Shown one piece after another: positions 17,450-26,459 of a DNA stretch of 64,000 nt; positions within the stretch are counted from its first letter, which is position 1, and each line of letters starts with the position of its first letter. The notes below the pieces were generated by a model. It was given only the letters and a program-made list of their open reading frames with translations, had not been told where the DNA came from and did no database searches. The DNA lies in the NCBI RefSeq assembly GCF_036997485.1, contig NZ_JAWLPU010000004.1, positions 62,001-126,000 of the forward strand, written 5' to 3'. The position numbers were made by a program, and so were the translations under genes. The DNA comes from Brachyspira pilosicoli. Lineage in GTDB: Bacteria; Spirochaetota; Brachyspiria; Brachyspirales; Brachyspiraceae.

Positions 17450-19867
17450 TTAATCAAAAAAAGAATCAATTATACTGTCAAGATTGCTAGTATCTTCTAA
17501 ATAGGTATCACAAACATCGCAAGTCTCTTGAGGTATTTTGTCTTTTATAAATAAATCTGTAGTAAGAGTAGGACAAGAAGAGCTAGGCAATTTTCCGCTT
17601 CTTGCACACACTTCTAATCTCACAACATTTTCAGGCTGAGAATACCAAGTAGGTTTTATATCTTTTAGTGCTTCAACCATATATTTACCCCAAATAGGAG
17701 CAGCAACTCTTCCTCCAACTTGGTGGTTGCCAAGAGAATATTTGAAAGAGTCAAAACCAATCCATATACCTGTAGTAAGTTCAGGAGTGTATCCAACAAA
17801 CCAAGCATCTTTCCAGTCATTTGAAGTACCAGTTTTACCAGCACCCCTTCTAGTAAATCCTGCCTCATACATAGCACTAGTAGCAGTACCTCCTCTAAGT
17901 ACGCCTGCTAATATGTCACTAATCATATATGCTACTTCTTCGCTCATTACCTGTTTAGCTCCACCCCTAAGACTAATTTCTCTTTTTAAATCCTCTTCAA
18001 AATTATCTATCATAACGCCGTATCTATCTGTAACATATCTTATAAGTATAGGTTCAACCTCTTTTCCTTTGTTTGCTATAGTGGCAAATCCTGTAGTAAG
18101 TTCTAATGGCGTAAATAAACCTGTACCAAGACCTAATGTTAAATCTGGATTAAACATTCTCTTTGATTTAGCATCATCAGGCTGTGCTTTAAATATAGGC
18201 TCTATATATCTTATTGCATTTGTAATACCTACATAATTTACAACATTAACAGTAGCAATGTTAAGCGAAACAGCCAGAGCATATCTTAGGCTAACATCTC
18301 CTTTAAAGTTTCCAGAATAATTTTTTGGTATCCAAACTTTTCCTTCTTCTCCTTCTTCAGGAACAAATCCAATAGGAGCATCGCTTACTATAGTTGCAGG
18401 ATTATAATTAGTGATGTCCATAGAAGCAGCATATACAAAAGGTTTGAATGCACTTCCTGCTTGTCTTCTTGCTTGGGTTGCTCTGTTAAATTGGTTTCTT
18501 GGAGTAAAGCCTGAACCTCCAACCATTGAAACTATATATCCATTTCTTGGGTCTATTGCAACTAATGCGCCTTCTATTTGACGAGATAATTCTGCCTCAT
18601 CAGCTTTCATTACCTCCATCATAATGTCATTAACTTCTTCCATACCAAACATATCTGAAATAAGTGCTAGTGAACTTGATGTGTCTTGGTTAAGAAGTGA
18701 ACGAACAGCTATAGAGAATTTATTTCTTGCCATATTTTCTGGAAGCTCAAAGAGTAAAGAAAGCATTTCCACTTTATCTATAAGCTCTCTGTCATAGATA
18801 GTGCTTATATCCATAGAGCCGCCTTCATATTTATCATTATATTCTTTTAAGGCTTCTGTTAATAATTTTTGTGCAGCTTCCTGTTTTTCTATATCTATAG
18901 TAGTGTATATTTTTAACCCGTCTTCTTTTAATGCTTTTTCTCCGTATTTGTCAATCAATTCTCTTCTAACATATTCTGTAATATATGGAGCTCTGTCTAT
19001 TGAAGCACTGTAAGCAGTAGAGCCTCTTCTTCCTATTTTTCCGCTATAAGAAGCCCAAAATTCCTTATAGGCATTATCTGCTTCATCTTGGCTTATAAAC
19101 TTCAAATCTGTCATTCTTTTTAATACAACTTTATGTCTGCTCATAGATATGTTTGGGTTATTGATAGGAGAATATGTGTTTGGAGAAGGCGGAAGTGTTG
19201 CAAGCATAGCACATTCAGCTAAATCTAAATCTTGTACGTCTTTATTAAAATAAAATCTGCTTGCTGCCTGTACACCATAAACAGAATGCCCAAAAAATAT
19301 TTGATTGAAATATAATGTTACTATTTCTTCTTTAGTTAGTCTTTTTTCTATTTGAAATGTTACCCATATCTCTTTTAATTTTCTTATAATAGTTCTTTCT
19401 CTGGATTTTAATACTATCCCTCTTGCCACCTGCTGGGTTAGGGTACTTGCTCCTCTCGGTCTTTTGCCAACTATCATATTACCAATAGTTCCTCTAAATA
19501 TACCTATTATATCTATACCGTCATGTTTCATAAAATTATTATCTTCCATAGATATAATTGCTTCTATAAGATGAGGGGGTAAATCTTTATATTCTACTAA
19601 TGCTCTTTGTTCTGAGAAAAATTCCGATATTACTTCGCCTTTTATATCATATATTTTTGTTGGTATTGTTGGTTTATATAATTCTACTGCTTGAACATCC
19701 GGCTGTCTTATGATATCTGCTATTAAAAAAGCAAATACTAAAGTTACTATAGAAAATATTACAACTAATACTGCTATATATATTTTTATAAATTTATTGA
19801 GATTCACTTTATTATATTTATTTTTTAAATTAGATAGTTTTGTTTTAAAAAAATCTTTTGCTTTCAA
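17450..19867 (-). CDS. mrcA: Penicillin-binding protein 1A (bifunctional glycosyltransferase/transpeptidase)
   Basis: Class A PBP, 805 aa, which polymerises glycan strands and cross-links peptides at the outer face of the inner membrane. Membrane anchor about residues 28-52. The GT51 domain has the catalytic Glu in 'MEDNNFMKHDGID', then 'RGASTLTQQVAR' and 'KLKEIWVTFQIEKRLTKEEI'. The transpeptidase domain has 'GSAFKP' (SxxK, about residue 471), 'SLN' and 'KTGTSNDWKDAWFVGYTP' (about 677). All key residues are present. The C-terminal tail carries two 'C' pairs ('CARSGKLPSSSC', 'CDVC'). Operonic with the TraB-like gene downstream. Confidence 0.95.
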   Translation of the reverse strand: MKAKDFFKTKLSNLKNKYNKVNLNKFIKIYIAVLVVIFSIVTLVFAFLIADIIRQPDVQAVELYKPTIPTKIYDIKGEVISEFFSEQRALVEYKDLPPHLIEAIISMEDNNFMKHDGIDIIGIFRGTIGNMIVGKRPRGASTLTQQVARGIVLKSRERTIIRKLKEIWVTFQIEKRLTKEEIVTLYFNQIFFGHSVYGVQAASRFYFNKDVQDLDLAECAMLATLPPSPNTYSPINNPNISMSRHKVVLKRMTDLKFISQDEADNAYKEFWASYSGKIGRRGSTAYSASIDRAPYITEYVRRELIDKYGEKALKEDGLKIYTTIDIEKQEAAQKLLTEALKEYNDKYEGGSMDISTIYDRELIDKVEMLSLLFELPENMARNKFSIAVRSLLNQDTSSSLALISDMFGMEEVNDIMMEVMKADEAELSRQIEGALVAIDPRNGYIVSMVGGSGFTPRNQFNRATQARRQAGSAFKPFVYAASMDITNYNPATIVSDAPIGFVPEEGEEGKVWIPKNYSGNFKGDVSLRYALAVSLNIATVNVVNYVGITNAIRYIEPIFKAQPDDAKSKRMFNPDLTLGLGTGLFTPLELTTGFATIANKGKEVEPILIRYVTDRYGVMIDNFEEDLKREISLRGGAKQVMSEEVAYMISDILAGVLRGGTATSAMYEAGFTRRGAGKTGTSNDWKDAWFVGYTPELTTGIWIGFDSFKYSLGNHQVGGRVAAPIWGKYMVEALKDIKPTWYSQPENVVRLEVCARSGKLPSSSCPTLTTDLFIKDKIPQETCDVCDTYLEDTSNLDSIIDSFFD

Positions 19868-19960
19868 TTTTTTATCCTAAATGTTTTAAAGTTATTCTTT
19901 ATATTATAAAATAATTATTCAATTAATCAAGCATATAAATTATAGTTGATTTTGAAATAA

Positions 19961-21733
19961 TTATAAAATTTTAGTTATTAATAGAGTAATATCATCGAAT
20001 TGAGCAACTTTATCTCTAAATGTAACAGTTTCTTCTACTATATCATCTAATAACTCTTTAGGATTATCATAATCATTTTTAAGGAGTTCCTTTAATCTGT
20101 CGTCGCCGTAAACTTCATCAAATTTGTTAAAAGTATCAGTTACCCCATCTGTAAATAATACTATAGTATCATCTGAGGAATATGATATTTTGTTGTTTAT
20201 ATATGTTTCATTTTTTATAAATCCTAATGGTTTGCCTTTTGTATGCATTTCTTCTAATATTTTTGTGTTTGAAGAGTTATCTTTTCTAACTAAATATTGA
20301 GGCAAATGTCCGGCATTAGAATATGTTAAAGTTTTGTTTTTGGTATCTATTACAACTAAAAAACAAGTAACAAACATACCGTTTTTAGAATCTTCAAAAA
20401 TATGCCTATTAGTATATTTTAATATGCTTGCAGGGTCATCTATTTGAGAGAAATAAACTCTTAATATAGACCTTGTCATGGTCATGAAGAAACCGGCGCC
20501 TAAACCTTTACCTGATACATCTGCTATTATAAGGGCATATTTACTGCTGCTTATTTTGATATAATCATAAAAGTCGCCGCCTACATTTTTGCTTGGTATG
20601 CTTATAGCGGCTATCTCAAATAAATTATCATTTGGGAAATGTGTTGGAAGTACGCTTTTTTGTAATTGTTCTGTATAGTTAATTTCTTCTGTGAGAGATT
20701 CTTTTATTTTTGATTCTTCAGATAAAAGTATATGCATGTAATTTTCACCTAATTGCTGTGCCAGCATTTCTAATAACATCAAATTACTTAAATTATATGG
20801 TTTATTAATGTTTCTCTCTGTAGCACATAAAAAGCCTATTATTTCATCTTTTATGATTATAGGGGCTGCTATAAAACTTTCTCTTTTATATCTTAAAGAC
20901 TTGTTTGGTTTAAATCTATGGTCTTTAGAAACATTTACAGAATAAACAGGCTTTTTAGTTTTTAATATTTCTGCAAGTACATTATCTTCAACAGTAACTA
21001 CGCCATATTGCAAAATATCTTCATCAATGCCTATAGCAGCTTTAAATTTAAATACGCCATTTTCTTTTAATATCACAGAAACCCTATGTGCTTCAAAAGC
21101 TTCACATACTATACTGATGTTGTTATTCAATATCTCATCAACAGTTTCGCATCTGTTAATAGATATAGACATTTCATATAAAGCAGCAACTTCATAAGCT
21201 CTTGACTGTGCTTTTTCATAATTAATTTTATTAACTAAAGATAAAGATACTAAATGAGCAAAAGATTTCATTAATATAGTATCTTTTTCTATAAAATTGC
21301 CGTTTTTTTTGTTTAAAAGAAATATTGCAGCTATATTTCTTTTTCTAATTTTTACAGGTACAAATAAAATATTTTTTAACTCATCTCCTATCATATCTTT
21401 CAAGGGGACGAAATTTGAATCTTCTTTAGGGTCATTAGAATATAATGAAGCTGATGTGGTATATGCTCTTACTGCTATTGGTTTATCATTATCTATAATA
21501 GATCCGAAACATTTATCGCCTAAGGGACCTATAGACATTTCAAAGTTTAAATTATTTAATTCTTGGTCTACTAAGTATAAAAGTATTGTGTTTGAATTCA
21601 TTACGGCTTTTATTTCAGATATAAGTGTTATTAAACTTTCTTCATAATCTGTTGAAGAATTCATTTTTTTTATTATATTGGAAAACACCTCAATTTGCTT
21701 TTCAGGGTTATCCATTATTTCGTTTATATTCAC
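19961..21733 (-). CDS. GAF-GAF-SpoIIE (RsbU-like) serine phosphatase
   Basis: 590 aa. Two GAF sensor domains (about 20-165 and 185-335), a helical linker, then a SpoIIE/PP2C phosphatase (about 375-590) with the metal-binding Asp in 'NVGGDFYDY', 'LIIADVSGKGLGAGFFM', 'NAGHLPQYLV' and 'LFTDGVTD'. Such proteins dephosphorylate anti-anti-sigma factors in partner-switching pathways. No STAS or anti-sigma gene is nearby, so targets are unknown. No membrane segment, so it senses cytoplasmic signals. The start is GTG with AGAGG upstream. A strong minus-strand promoter precedes it. Confidence 0.9.
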   Translation of the reverse strand: MNINEIMDNPEKQIEVFSNIIKKMNSSTDYEESLITLISEIKAVMNSNTILLYLVDQELNNLNFEMSIGPLGDKCFGSIIDNDKPIAVRAYTTSASLYSNDPKEDSNFVPLKDMIGDELKNILFVPVKIRKRNIAAIFLLNKKNGNFIEKDTILMKSFAHLVSLSLVNKINYEKAQSRAYEVAALYEMSISINRCETVDEILNNNISIVCEAFEAHRVSVILKENGVFKFKAAIGIDEDILQYGVVTVEDNVLAEILKTKKPVYSVNVSKDHRFKPNKSLRYKRESFIAAPIIIKDEIIGFLCATERNINKPYNLSNLMLLEMLAQQLGENYMHILLSEESKIKESLTEEINYTEQLQKSVLPTHFPNDNLFEIAAISIPSKNVGGDFYDYIKISSSKYALIIADVSGKGLGAGFFMTMTRSILRVYFSQIDDPASILKYTNRHIFEDSKNGMFVTCFLVVIDTKNKTLTYSNAGHLPQYLVRKDNSSNTKILEEMHTKGKPLGFIKNETYINNKISYSSDDTIVLFTDGVTDTFNKFDEVYGDDRLKELLKNDYDNPKELLDDIVEETVTFRDKVAQFDDITLLITKIL

Positions 21734-21765
21734 TAAAACCTCTACATATTAGCCGTTTGAAGTAG

Positions 21766-21793
21766 ATTATATCATAGTGTATTTTATAGTCAA
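21766..21793 (-). promoter_or_regulatory. Promoter of the GAF-SpoIIE gene
   Basis: Minus-strand TTGACT (21793-21788), 16-nt spacer, perfect TATAAT (21771-21766), 32 nt before the GTG start. Confidence 0.7.
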
Positions 21794-22017
21794 TACAAAT
21801 AAATATAATATATTGCTTATGGGAGTATGTTTTTTATAAGTTTTTTACATAAATATAAATTTTAGAATTAACAAAATTATCACAAGTAATTAATATATGT
21901 TGTAATATATTTAGTTTTATAATAATATATTATAATTTAAGATATAAAAAAATTGATTTTATTACAATTAAAGATTTTTTTAGTTATACAATGTATATTT
22001 TATGATGAGTTATATAA

Positions 22018-23493
22018 ATGCTGTTTAATTCTACGGACTTTTTGATATTTTTTCCTATAACGCTTATTTTGTATTGGATATTTCCAAAGAAATTAAGATA
22101 TATTTGTTTATTTATAGCAAGTTATATATTTTATATGTTTTGGAATCCTAAATATGCATTATTAATGGCTACTTCAACTGTTGTAACTTTTTTAAGCGGT
22201 ATATTAATAGAAAAATTAAAATATAAAAGAATAGTTGTAGCATTTAGTTTTATAATAAATATTGCAATACTTGTGTTTTTTAAGTATTTTGATTTTTTAC
22301 TTCAGAATATTAATATTGTATTATCATCATTAAATATAGAGTTAGTAGAAAAGCCTTTTGATATAGTGCTTCCTGTAGGCATATCATTTTACACTTTTCA
22401 GGCATTAAGCTATACTATAGATGTTTACAGAGGTGAAATAAAGTCAGAAAAAAACATTATTAAGTATGCATTGTTTGTATCATTCTTTCCGCAGTTAGTA
22501 GCAGGCCCTATAGAGCGTTCAAAACATTTACTCGGTCAAATACAGAATATGGATAAAATTAAAAGGTTTGATTATCAGAGAATAACAGAGGGTTTAATTT
22601 TAATGCTTTTTGGTTATTTTCAAAAGATGGTGATAGCGGATAGGGCTTCCATATTGGTGGACACTGTATTTAACAGATATTATATTTATAATACAAGTGA
22701 ATTAGTATTATCAGCACTACTTTTTGCGGTTCAGATATATTGCGATTTTGCAAGTTATTCACTCATAGCAATAGGAACTGCTAAAGTTATGGGGATAGAC
22801 TTAATGGAAAACTTTAATACTCCATATTTTGCAAGAAGCATAAAAGAGTTTTGGGGCAGGTGGCATATATCGTTGTCTACTTGGTTTAGGGATTATCTAT
22901 ATATACCTTTGGGCGGAAACAGATGTTCAAAGTTTAGAAGAAGCATAAATATATTAATAACATTTTTAGTGAGCGGTCTTTGGCATGGAGCTAATTTTAC
23001 TTTTATAGCTTGGGGTGCTATTCATGGTGTATGCTATTTAATAGAAGATATTACATCAAAATTTAAAAATAATGTTTTAAATAAATTTAATGTAAAAGTG
23101 AAAAGTTTTAGTTTTAAGCTTCTTGAAGTGATTATTACATTTATAATAGTAGATTTGGCTTGGATATTTTTCAGAGCAGAAACTATACATGATGCTTTTT
23201 ACTATATAGAGAGAATGTTTACTAAAATAGATTTATGGCGTATATTTGACGGTTCATTATATAAATTAGGATTAGACCGTTTTGAAATGAATATACTTAT
23301 AATATCTTTGGTTGTTTTGTTTTTAGTTGATTTAGTAAAATATATAAAGAAAGAAACTATTTATGTATTTTTGAAAAATCAATGTTTATATTTTAGATGG
23401 GCAGTAATATTTTTCTTGTTATTCTTCATTATAATATATGGAAAATATGGTGCAGGTTTTGACCCTAAACAATTTATATATTTCCAATTTTAG
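22018..23493 (+). CDS. MBOAT-family membrane-bound O-acyltransferase (AlgI/DltB/PatA-like)
   Basis: 491 aa with about ten membrane helices. It has the MBOAT signature: 'WGRWHISLSTWFRDYLYIPLGG' and the catalytic His in 'FLVSGLWHGANFTFIAWG'. The opening 'LFNSTDFLIFFPITLILYWI' is characteristic of AlgI-type proteins. These move acyl groups across the inner membrane to acylate extracellular polysaccharide, teichoic acid or peptidoglycan. An SGNH-fold partner (24923) lies three genes downstream, the usual pairing. First gene of the locus, with no clear ribosome-binding site. The acylated target is unknown. Confidence 0.9.
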   Translation: MLFNSTDFLIFFPITLILYWIFPKKLRYICLFIASYIFYMFWNPKYALLMATSTVVTFLSGILIEKLKYKRIVVAFSFIINIAILVFFKYFDFLLQNINIVLSSLNIELVEKPFDIVLPVGISFYTFQALSYTIDVYRGEIKSEKNIIKYALFVSFFPQLVAGPIERSKHLLGQIQNMDKIKRFDYQRITEGLILMLFGYFQKMVIADRASILVDTVFNRYYIYNTSELVLSALLFAVQIYCDFASYSLIAIGTAKVMGIDLMENFNTPYFARSIKEFWGRWHISLSTWFRDYLYIPLGGNRCSKFRRSINILITFLVSGLWHGANFTFIAWGAIHGVCYLIEDITSKFKNNVLNKFNVKVKSFSFKLLEVIITFIIVDLAWIFFRAETIHDAFYYIERMFTKIDLWRIFDGSLYKLGLDRFEMNILIISLVVLFLVDLVKYIKKETIYVFLKNQCLYFRWAVIFFLLFFIIIYGKYGAGFDPKQFIYFQF

Positions 23494-23504
23494 GAGCTAT
23501 AAAA

Positions 23505-24260
23505 ATGAGTGGAGTTAGAAAAAATTATTATGGCAGTCTTTGTACTGAAATGTATGAGATACTGCATGAAAAAGCACCTGAAGATGAATTAAACTTTTAT
23601 TTATCTTATGCTGAAAAAGGCAAAAAGATTTTAGAGCCTTTATGCGGAAGCGGACGATTTCTTATTCCATTTATAGAAAGAGGGTTTGACATAACAGGAA
23701 TAGATATGTCTAATGAAATGCTGCAAAAACTAAAATTAAAATTTTCTGATGCGAAAACAGTTCATACTGATATTATGAAATATTCTCCGAAAGAGAAATT
23801 TGATTATATATTTATTAGTTCAGGTTCAGTATCATTGTTTACAGATATTGATATTTGCAAACAAATTCTAACAAGAATAAAGAACTGGCTTTTAAAAGAT
23901 GGTAAATTTGTTTTTGCAGTTGATACAATAAAAAATAGATGTATAGATGATAATGATTATAATATTGCTGTATCCGTTAAAACAAAAGAGAATTTTGAAA
24001 TAGTGCTTAAATCAAAAAATTATTATGAAGAGAAGACTCAAACTCAGTTTTCGCCATCAATTTATGAAATGTATAATAATACTGAATTGCTTCAAAGTGA
24101 GTTTATGGATTTTCAGACGCACCTTTATAAATATGGTGAAATGGAGCAGTATTTAAAAGAAGTTGGATTTACTCAAGTTAAAACATTTTCTTCTTTTGAA
24201 AAGGAAATTGCAGTTAATGATAAATGTGATATGTTTTTATTTGAATGTAGTTTTTTATAA
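23505..24260 (+). CDS. Class I SAM-dependent methyltransferase
   Basis: 251 aa. The Rossmann-fold SAM-binding motif I is 'ILEPLCGSGRFLIPF', followed by acidic 'GIDMSNEM' (motif II) and 'DYIFISSGSVSLF' (motif III region). It resembles small-molecule methyltransferases of the UbiE/Methyltransf_25 type. It begins 11 nt after the MBOAT gene with AGGAG upstream, so it is co-transcribed with it. Substrate unknown; an envelope glycan or lipid precursor is possible from context only. Confidence 0.8.
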   Translation: MSGVRKNYYGSLCTEMYEILHEKAPEDELNFYLSYAEKGKKILEPLCGSGRFLIPFIERGFDITGIDMSNEMLQKLKLKFSDAKTVHTDIMKYSPKEKFDYIFISSGSVSLFTDIDICKQILTRIKNWLLKDGKFVFAVDTIKNRCIDDNDYNIAVSVKTKENFEIVLKSKNYYEEKTQTQFSPSIYEMYNNTELLQSEFMDFQTHLYKYGEMEQYLKEVGFTQVKTFSSFEKEIAVNDKCDMFLFECSFL

Positions 24261-24323
24261 TTATTATAATGTGGTTGATTACTTAATAAATAATAAAAAA
24301 AATTTTATAAAAAAATATTTTTT

Positions 24324-24896
24324 GTGAAGAAAATTATGAACTATAAAGGAACAATACAATTAGAAAGTGAAAGATTATTGCTTAGAAGATTTAAAATAGA
24401 AGATGCAGAAGACATGTACAATAATTGGGCTAGCGATGATGAGGTTACTAAATATTTAATTTGGAGAACTCATAAAAATGTTGAGGAAAGCAGAATAATT
24501 TTAACTGAATGGACTAGTCAATACTGTTATAAAGATTTTTATCAATGGGCTATTGTACTAAAAGAGAATAATTTCTTGATTGGAAGTATAGGCTCAGTTG
24601 ATGCAAATGATAATATAGATTGCATTAGAGTAGGATATTGCATATCAAGGAAATATTGGCATCAAGGCATTACATCAGAGGCTTTTTCTATGATTATTAA
24701 ATTCTTTTTTGAAGAAGTTAAAGCCAATAGAATAGAAGCGGCTCATAATGTTGATAATATAAATTCTGGTAAAGTAATGCTTAAATGCGGATTAAAAAAA
24801 GAAGGTGTATTAAGAAGCGTTTATAGGGATAATACAGGACTTGCTGATGCTGCAATTTATTCTATATTGAGTAAAGAATATTTTAATCAAGTTTAA
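24324..24896 (+). CDS. GNAT N-acetyltransferase, RimJ/RimL type
   Basis: 190 aa. The opening 'IQLESERLLLRRFKIEDAEDMYNNW' and the acetyl-CoA loop region 'RVGYCISRKYWHQGITSEA' are typical of the RimJ/RimL branch, whose known substrates include ribosomal protein N-termini and small amines. A GTG at 24324 or the ATG at 24336 could be the start; neither has a strong ribosome-binding site, and the ATG gives 'MNYKGTIQLESERL', closer to the family's usual start. It lies inside the MBOAT-SGNH locus; whether it is functionally related is unknown. Confidence 0.85.
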   Translation: MKKIMNYKGTIQLESERLLLRRFKIEDAEDMYNNWASDDEVTKYLIWRTHKNVEESRIILTEWTSQYCYKDFYQWAIVLKENNFLIGSIGSVDANDNIDCIRVGYCISRKYWHQGITSEAFSMIIKFFFEEVKANRIEAAHNVDNINSGKVMLKCGLKKEGVLRSVYRDNTGLADAAIYSILSKEYFNQV

Positions 24897-24922
24897 TAAT
24901 TTAATAATAGGCTGTTTATAAT

Positions 24923-26353
24923 ATGATAAGAAATACGATAAAAATTATTTGTTTTATAGTGATATTTATTACATTGCTTTGGTTTTCAAGCAGAGCGTTA
25001 AGATTTAAAAATGAAAATGGTATATATCAGGGTGATAGCTTTTATGAACAGAAGACCAATTCTATAGATGTAATATTTTTAGGAAGCAGCCATGTGCATT
25101 ATAATATTAATCCTGCTATTTTGTATAATGAATATGGTATAGCAGCTTATAATTTTACTTCAGGTAGTCAGCCTATTTGGAGCACTTATCATTATTTAAT
25201 AGAGGTTTTAAAATATCAAAAGCCTAAATTAATTGCATTAGAGTCTTATATTGTAGCAGCAAGCAGAACTAATGTTGTAGATTATCAGATAGTAGCTGCC
25301 ACTTATGCATTAAAATGGTCAGAAAATAGAATAAACTCTCTAAAAGTAACAGCAGCAGAAAGGTTTGATGAGTTTATTAATCCTATGTACAGATATCATA
25401 ACAGATACAAAGATTTAAAAGATGAAGATTTTATACCTTATGCAAATAATTATAATCATTATAAATATTTTAAGGGATATTCTTTTCATAATAAAACATT
25501 TCCTGTTAAAAGACCTGATATAGAAAATATTAAAGATACTTTGCCTTTGCTTGAAGAGCAGGAAACTTATTATAGAAAAATATTAGAGTTGGCAAAAACA
25601 AATAATATTCCTATTGTTGTAATAGCTTCTCCTTTCCCTATGACCGATGAAGAGGCAATGCATTTTAATAGGGTGGGTGAAATAGCAAAAGAGTATAATG
25701 TTCCTTTTATGAATTTCAATCATTATTATGATGATTATGATTTAGATTTTTGGAGAGATTATAATGATTCGGGGCATTTGAATTATAAAGGTGTTCAGAA
25801 ATACACTTCTTTTTTGGGTAAATATTTAAAAGATAATTTTGATTTGCCGGATAGAAGAGGTGATACAAACTATTATACTTGGGAGAGAAATGCTTTGTAT
25901 GAGTATAATAAAGTTTATGATATGGGTTTAAGGGATATAGATAATATTTACAATTATATAGAAAAAATCACTAATCTTAATGATTATACTATAGTTATAA
26001 ATATGCTTGGTGAGTATTCCACTAATGATAATGTGGTTAAAAGTTTGTATTCCAATTTTAATATAACCAATGAAATATATACTAATAATGTTTCTTATGT
26101 TATAGATAAAAACAAGCTTGTATTTTCTTCAATGGGTGAGACTAATTATATTTATCATAAAGAGCTTAATAAATATAATGATTTAGTGGTTGACAGCGGA
26201 AACAGAATATTTATAAGCAGGAGCAATTTAAGAGAGACAACTAATGGTGTTAACATAATAGTTTATGATAATATCACTTCAGAAGTAGTTGATTATTTTG
26301 ATTTGCCTTACACTAATGATTCTATATCAGAAACAATAGAAAGAGATTATTAA
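24923..26353 (+). CDS. Membrane-anchored SGNH-fold hydrolase/acyltransferase partner (DltD/AlgJ-like)
   Basis: 476 aa with one N-terminal membrane segment (about 6-25) and an extracytoplasmic domain. The SGNH nucleophile block is 'FLGSSHVHYNINP'; the C-terminal catalytic block with Asp and His is 'DSGHLNYKGVQKYT'. These are the layout and motifs of proteins that finish O-acetylation or D-alanylation after an MBOAT transporter. A second region (about 340-476), predicted as beta-rich, follows the SGNH domain and is not recognised. It lies 27 nt after the GNAT gene. Pairing with the MBOAT is inferred from co-location. Confidence 0.75.
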   Translation: MIRNTIKIICFIVIFITLLWFSSRALRFKNENGIYQGDSFYEQKTNSIDVIFLGSSHVHYNINPAILYNEYGIAAYNFTSGSQPIWSTYHYLIEVLKYQKPKLIALESYIVAASRTNVVDYQIVAATYALKWSENRINSLKVTAAERFDEFINPMYRYHNRYKDLKDEDFIPYANNYNHYKYFKGYSFHNKTFPVKRPDIENIKDTLPLLEEQETYYRKILELAKTNNIPIVVIASPFPMTDEEAMHFNRVGEIAKEYNVPFMNFNHYYDDYDLDFWRDYNDSGHLNYKGVQKYTSFLGKYLKDNFDLPDRRGDTNYYTWERNALYEYNKVYDMGLRDIDNIYNYIEKITNLNDYTIVINMLGEYSTNDNVVKSLYSNFNITNEIYTNNVSYVIDKNKLVFSSMGETNYIYHKELNKYNDLVVDSGNRIFISRSNLRETTNGVNIIVYDNITSEVVDYFDLPYTNDSISETIERDY

Positions 26354-26403
26354 ATTTTTCAAAAAAACTACAACATTTTAAAAAATATATTGTTATATTA
26401 TAT

Positions 26404-26428
26404 ATAATGTTATTCTAAGTAACATTAT
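26404..26428 (+). promoter_or_regulatory. Inverted repeat ATAATGTTA-N7-TAACATTAT before the lipoprotein array
   Basis: A perfect 9-bp inverted repeat 31 nt before the ATG of the first LRR lipoprotein. It overlaps a TATAAT (26403-26408), which has no matching -35 at 16-18 nt. It could be an operator over a promoter or a leader hairpin. Confidence 0.35.
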
Positions 26429-26459
26429 GTAAAGTTTGAGTAAATATGAGAGGTTATGC

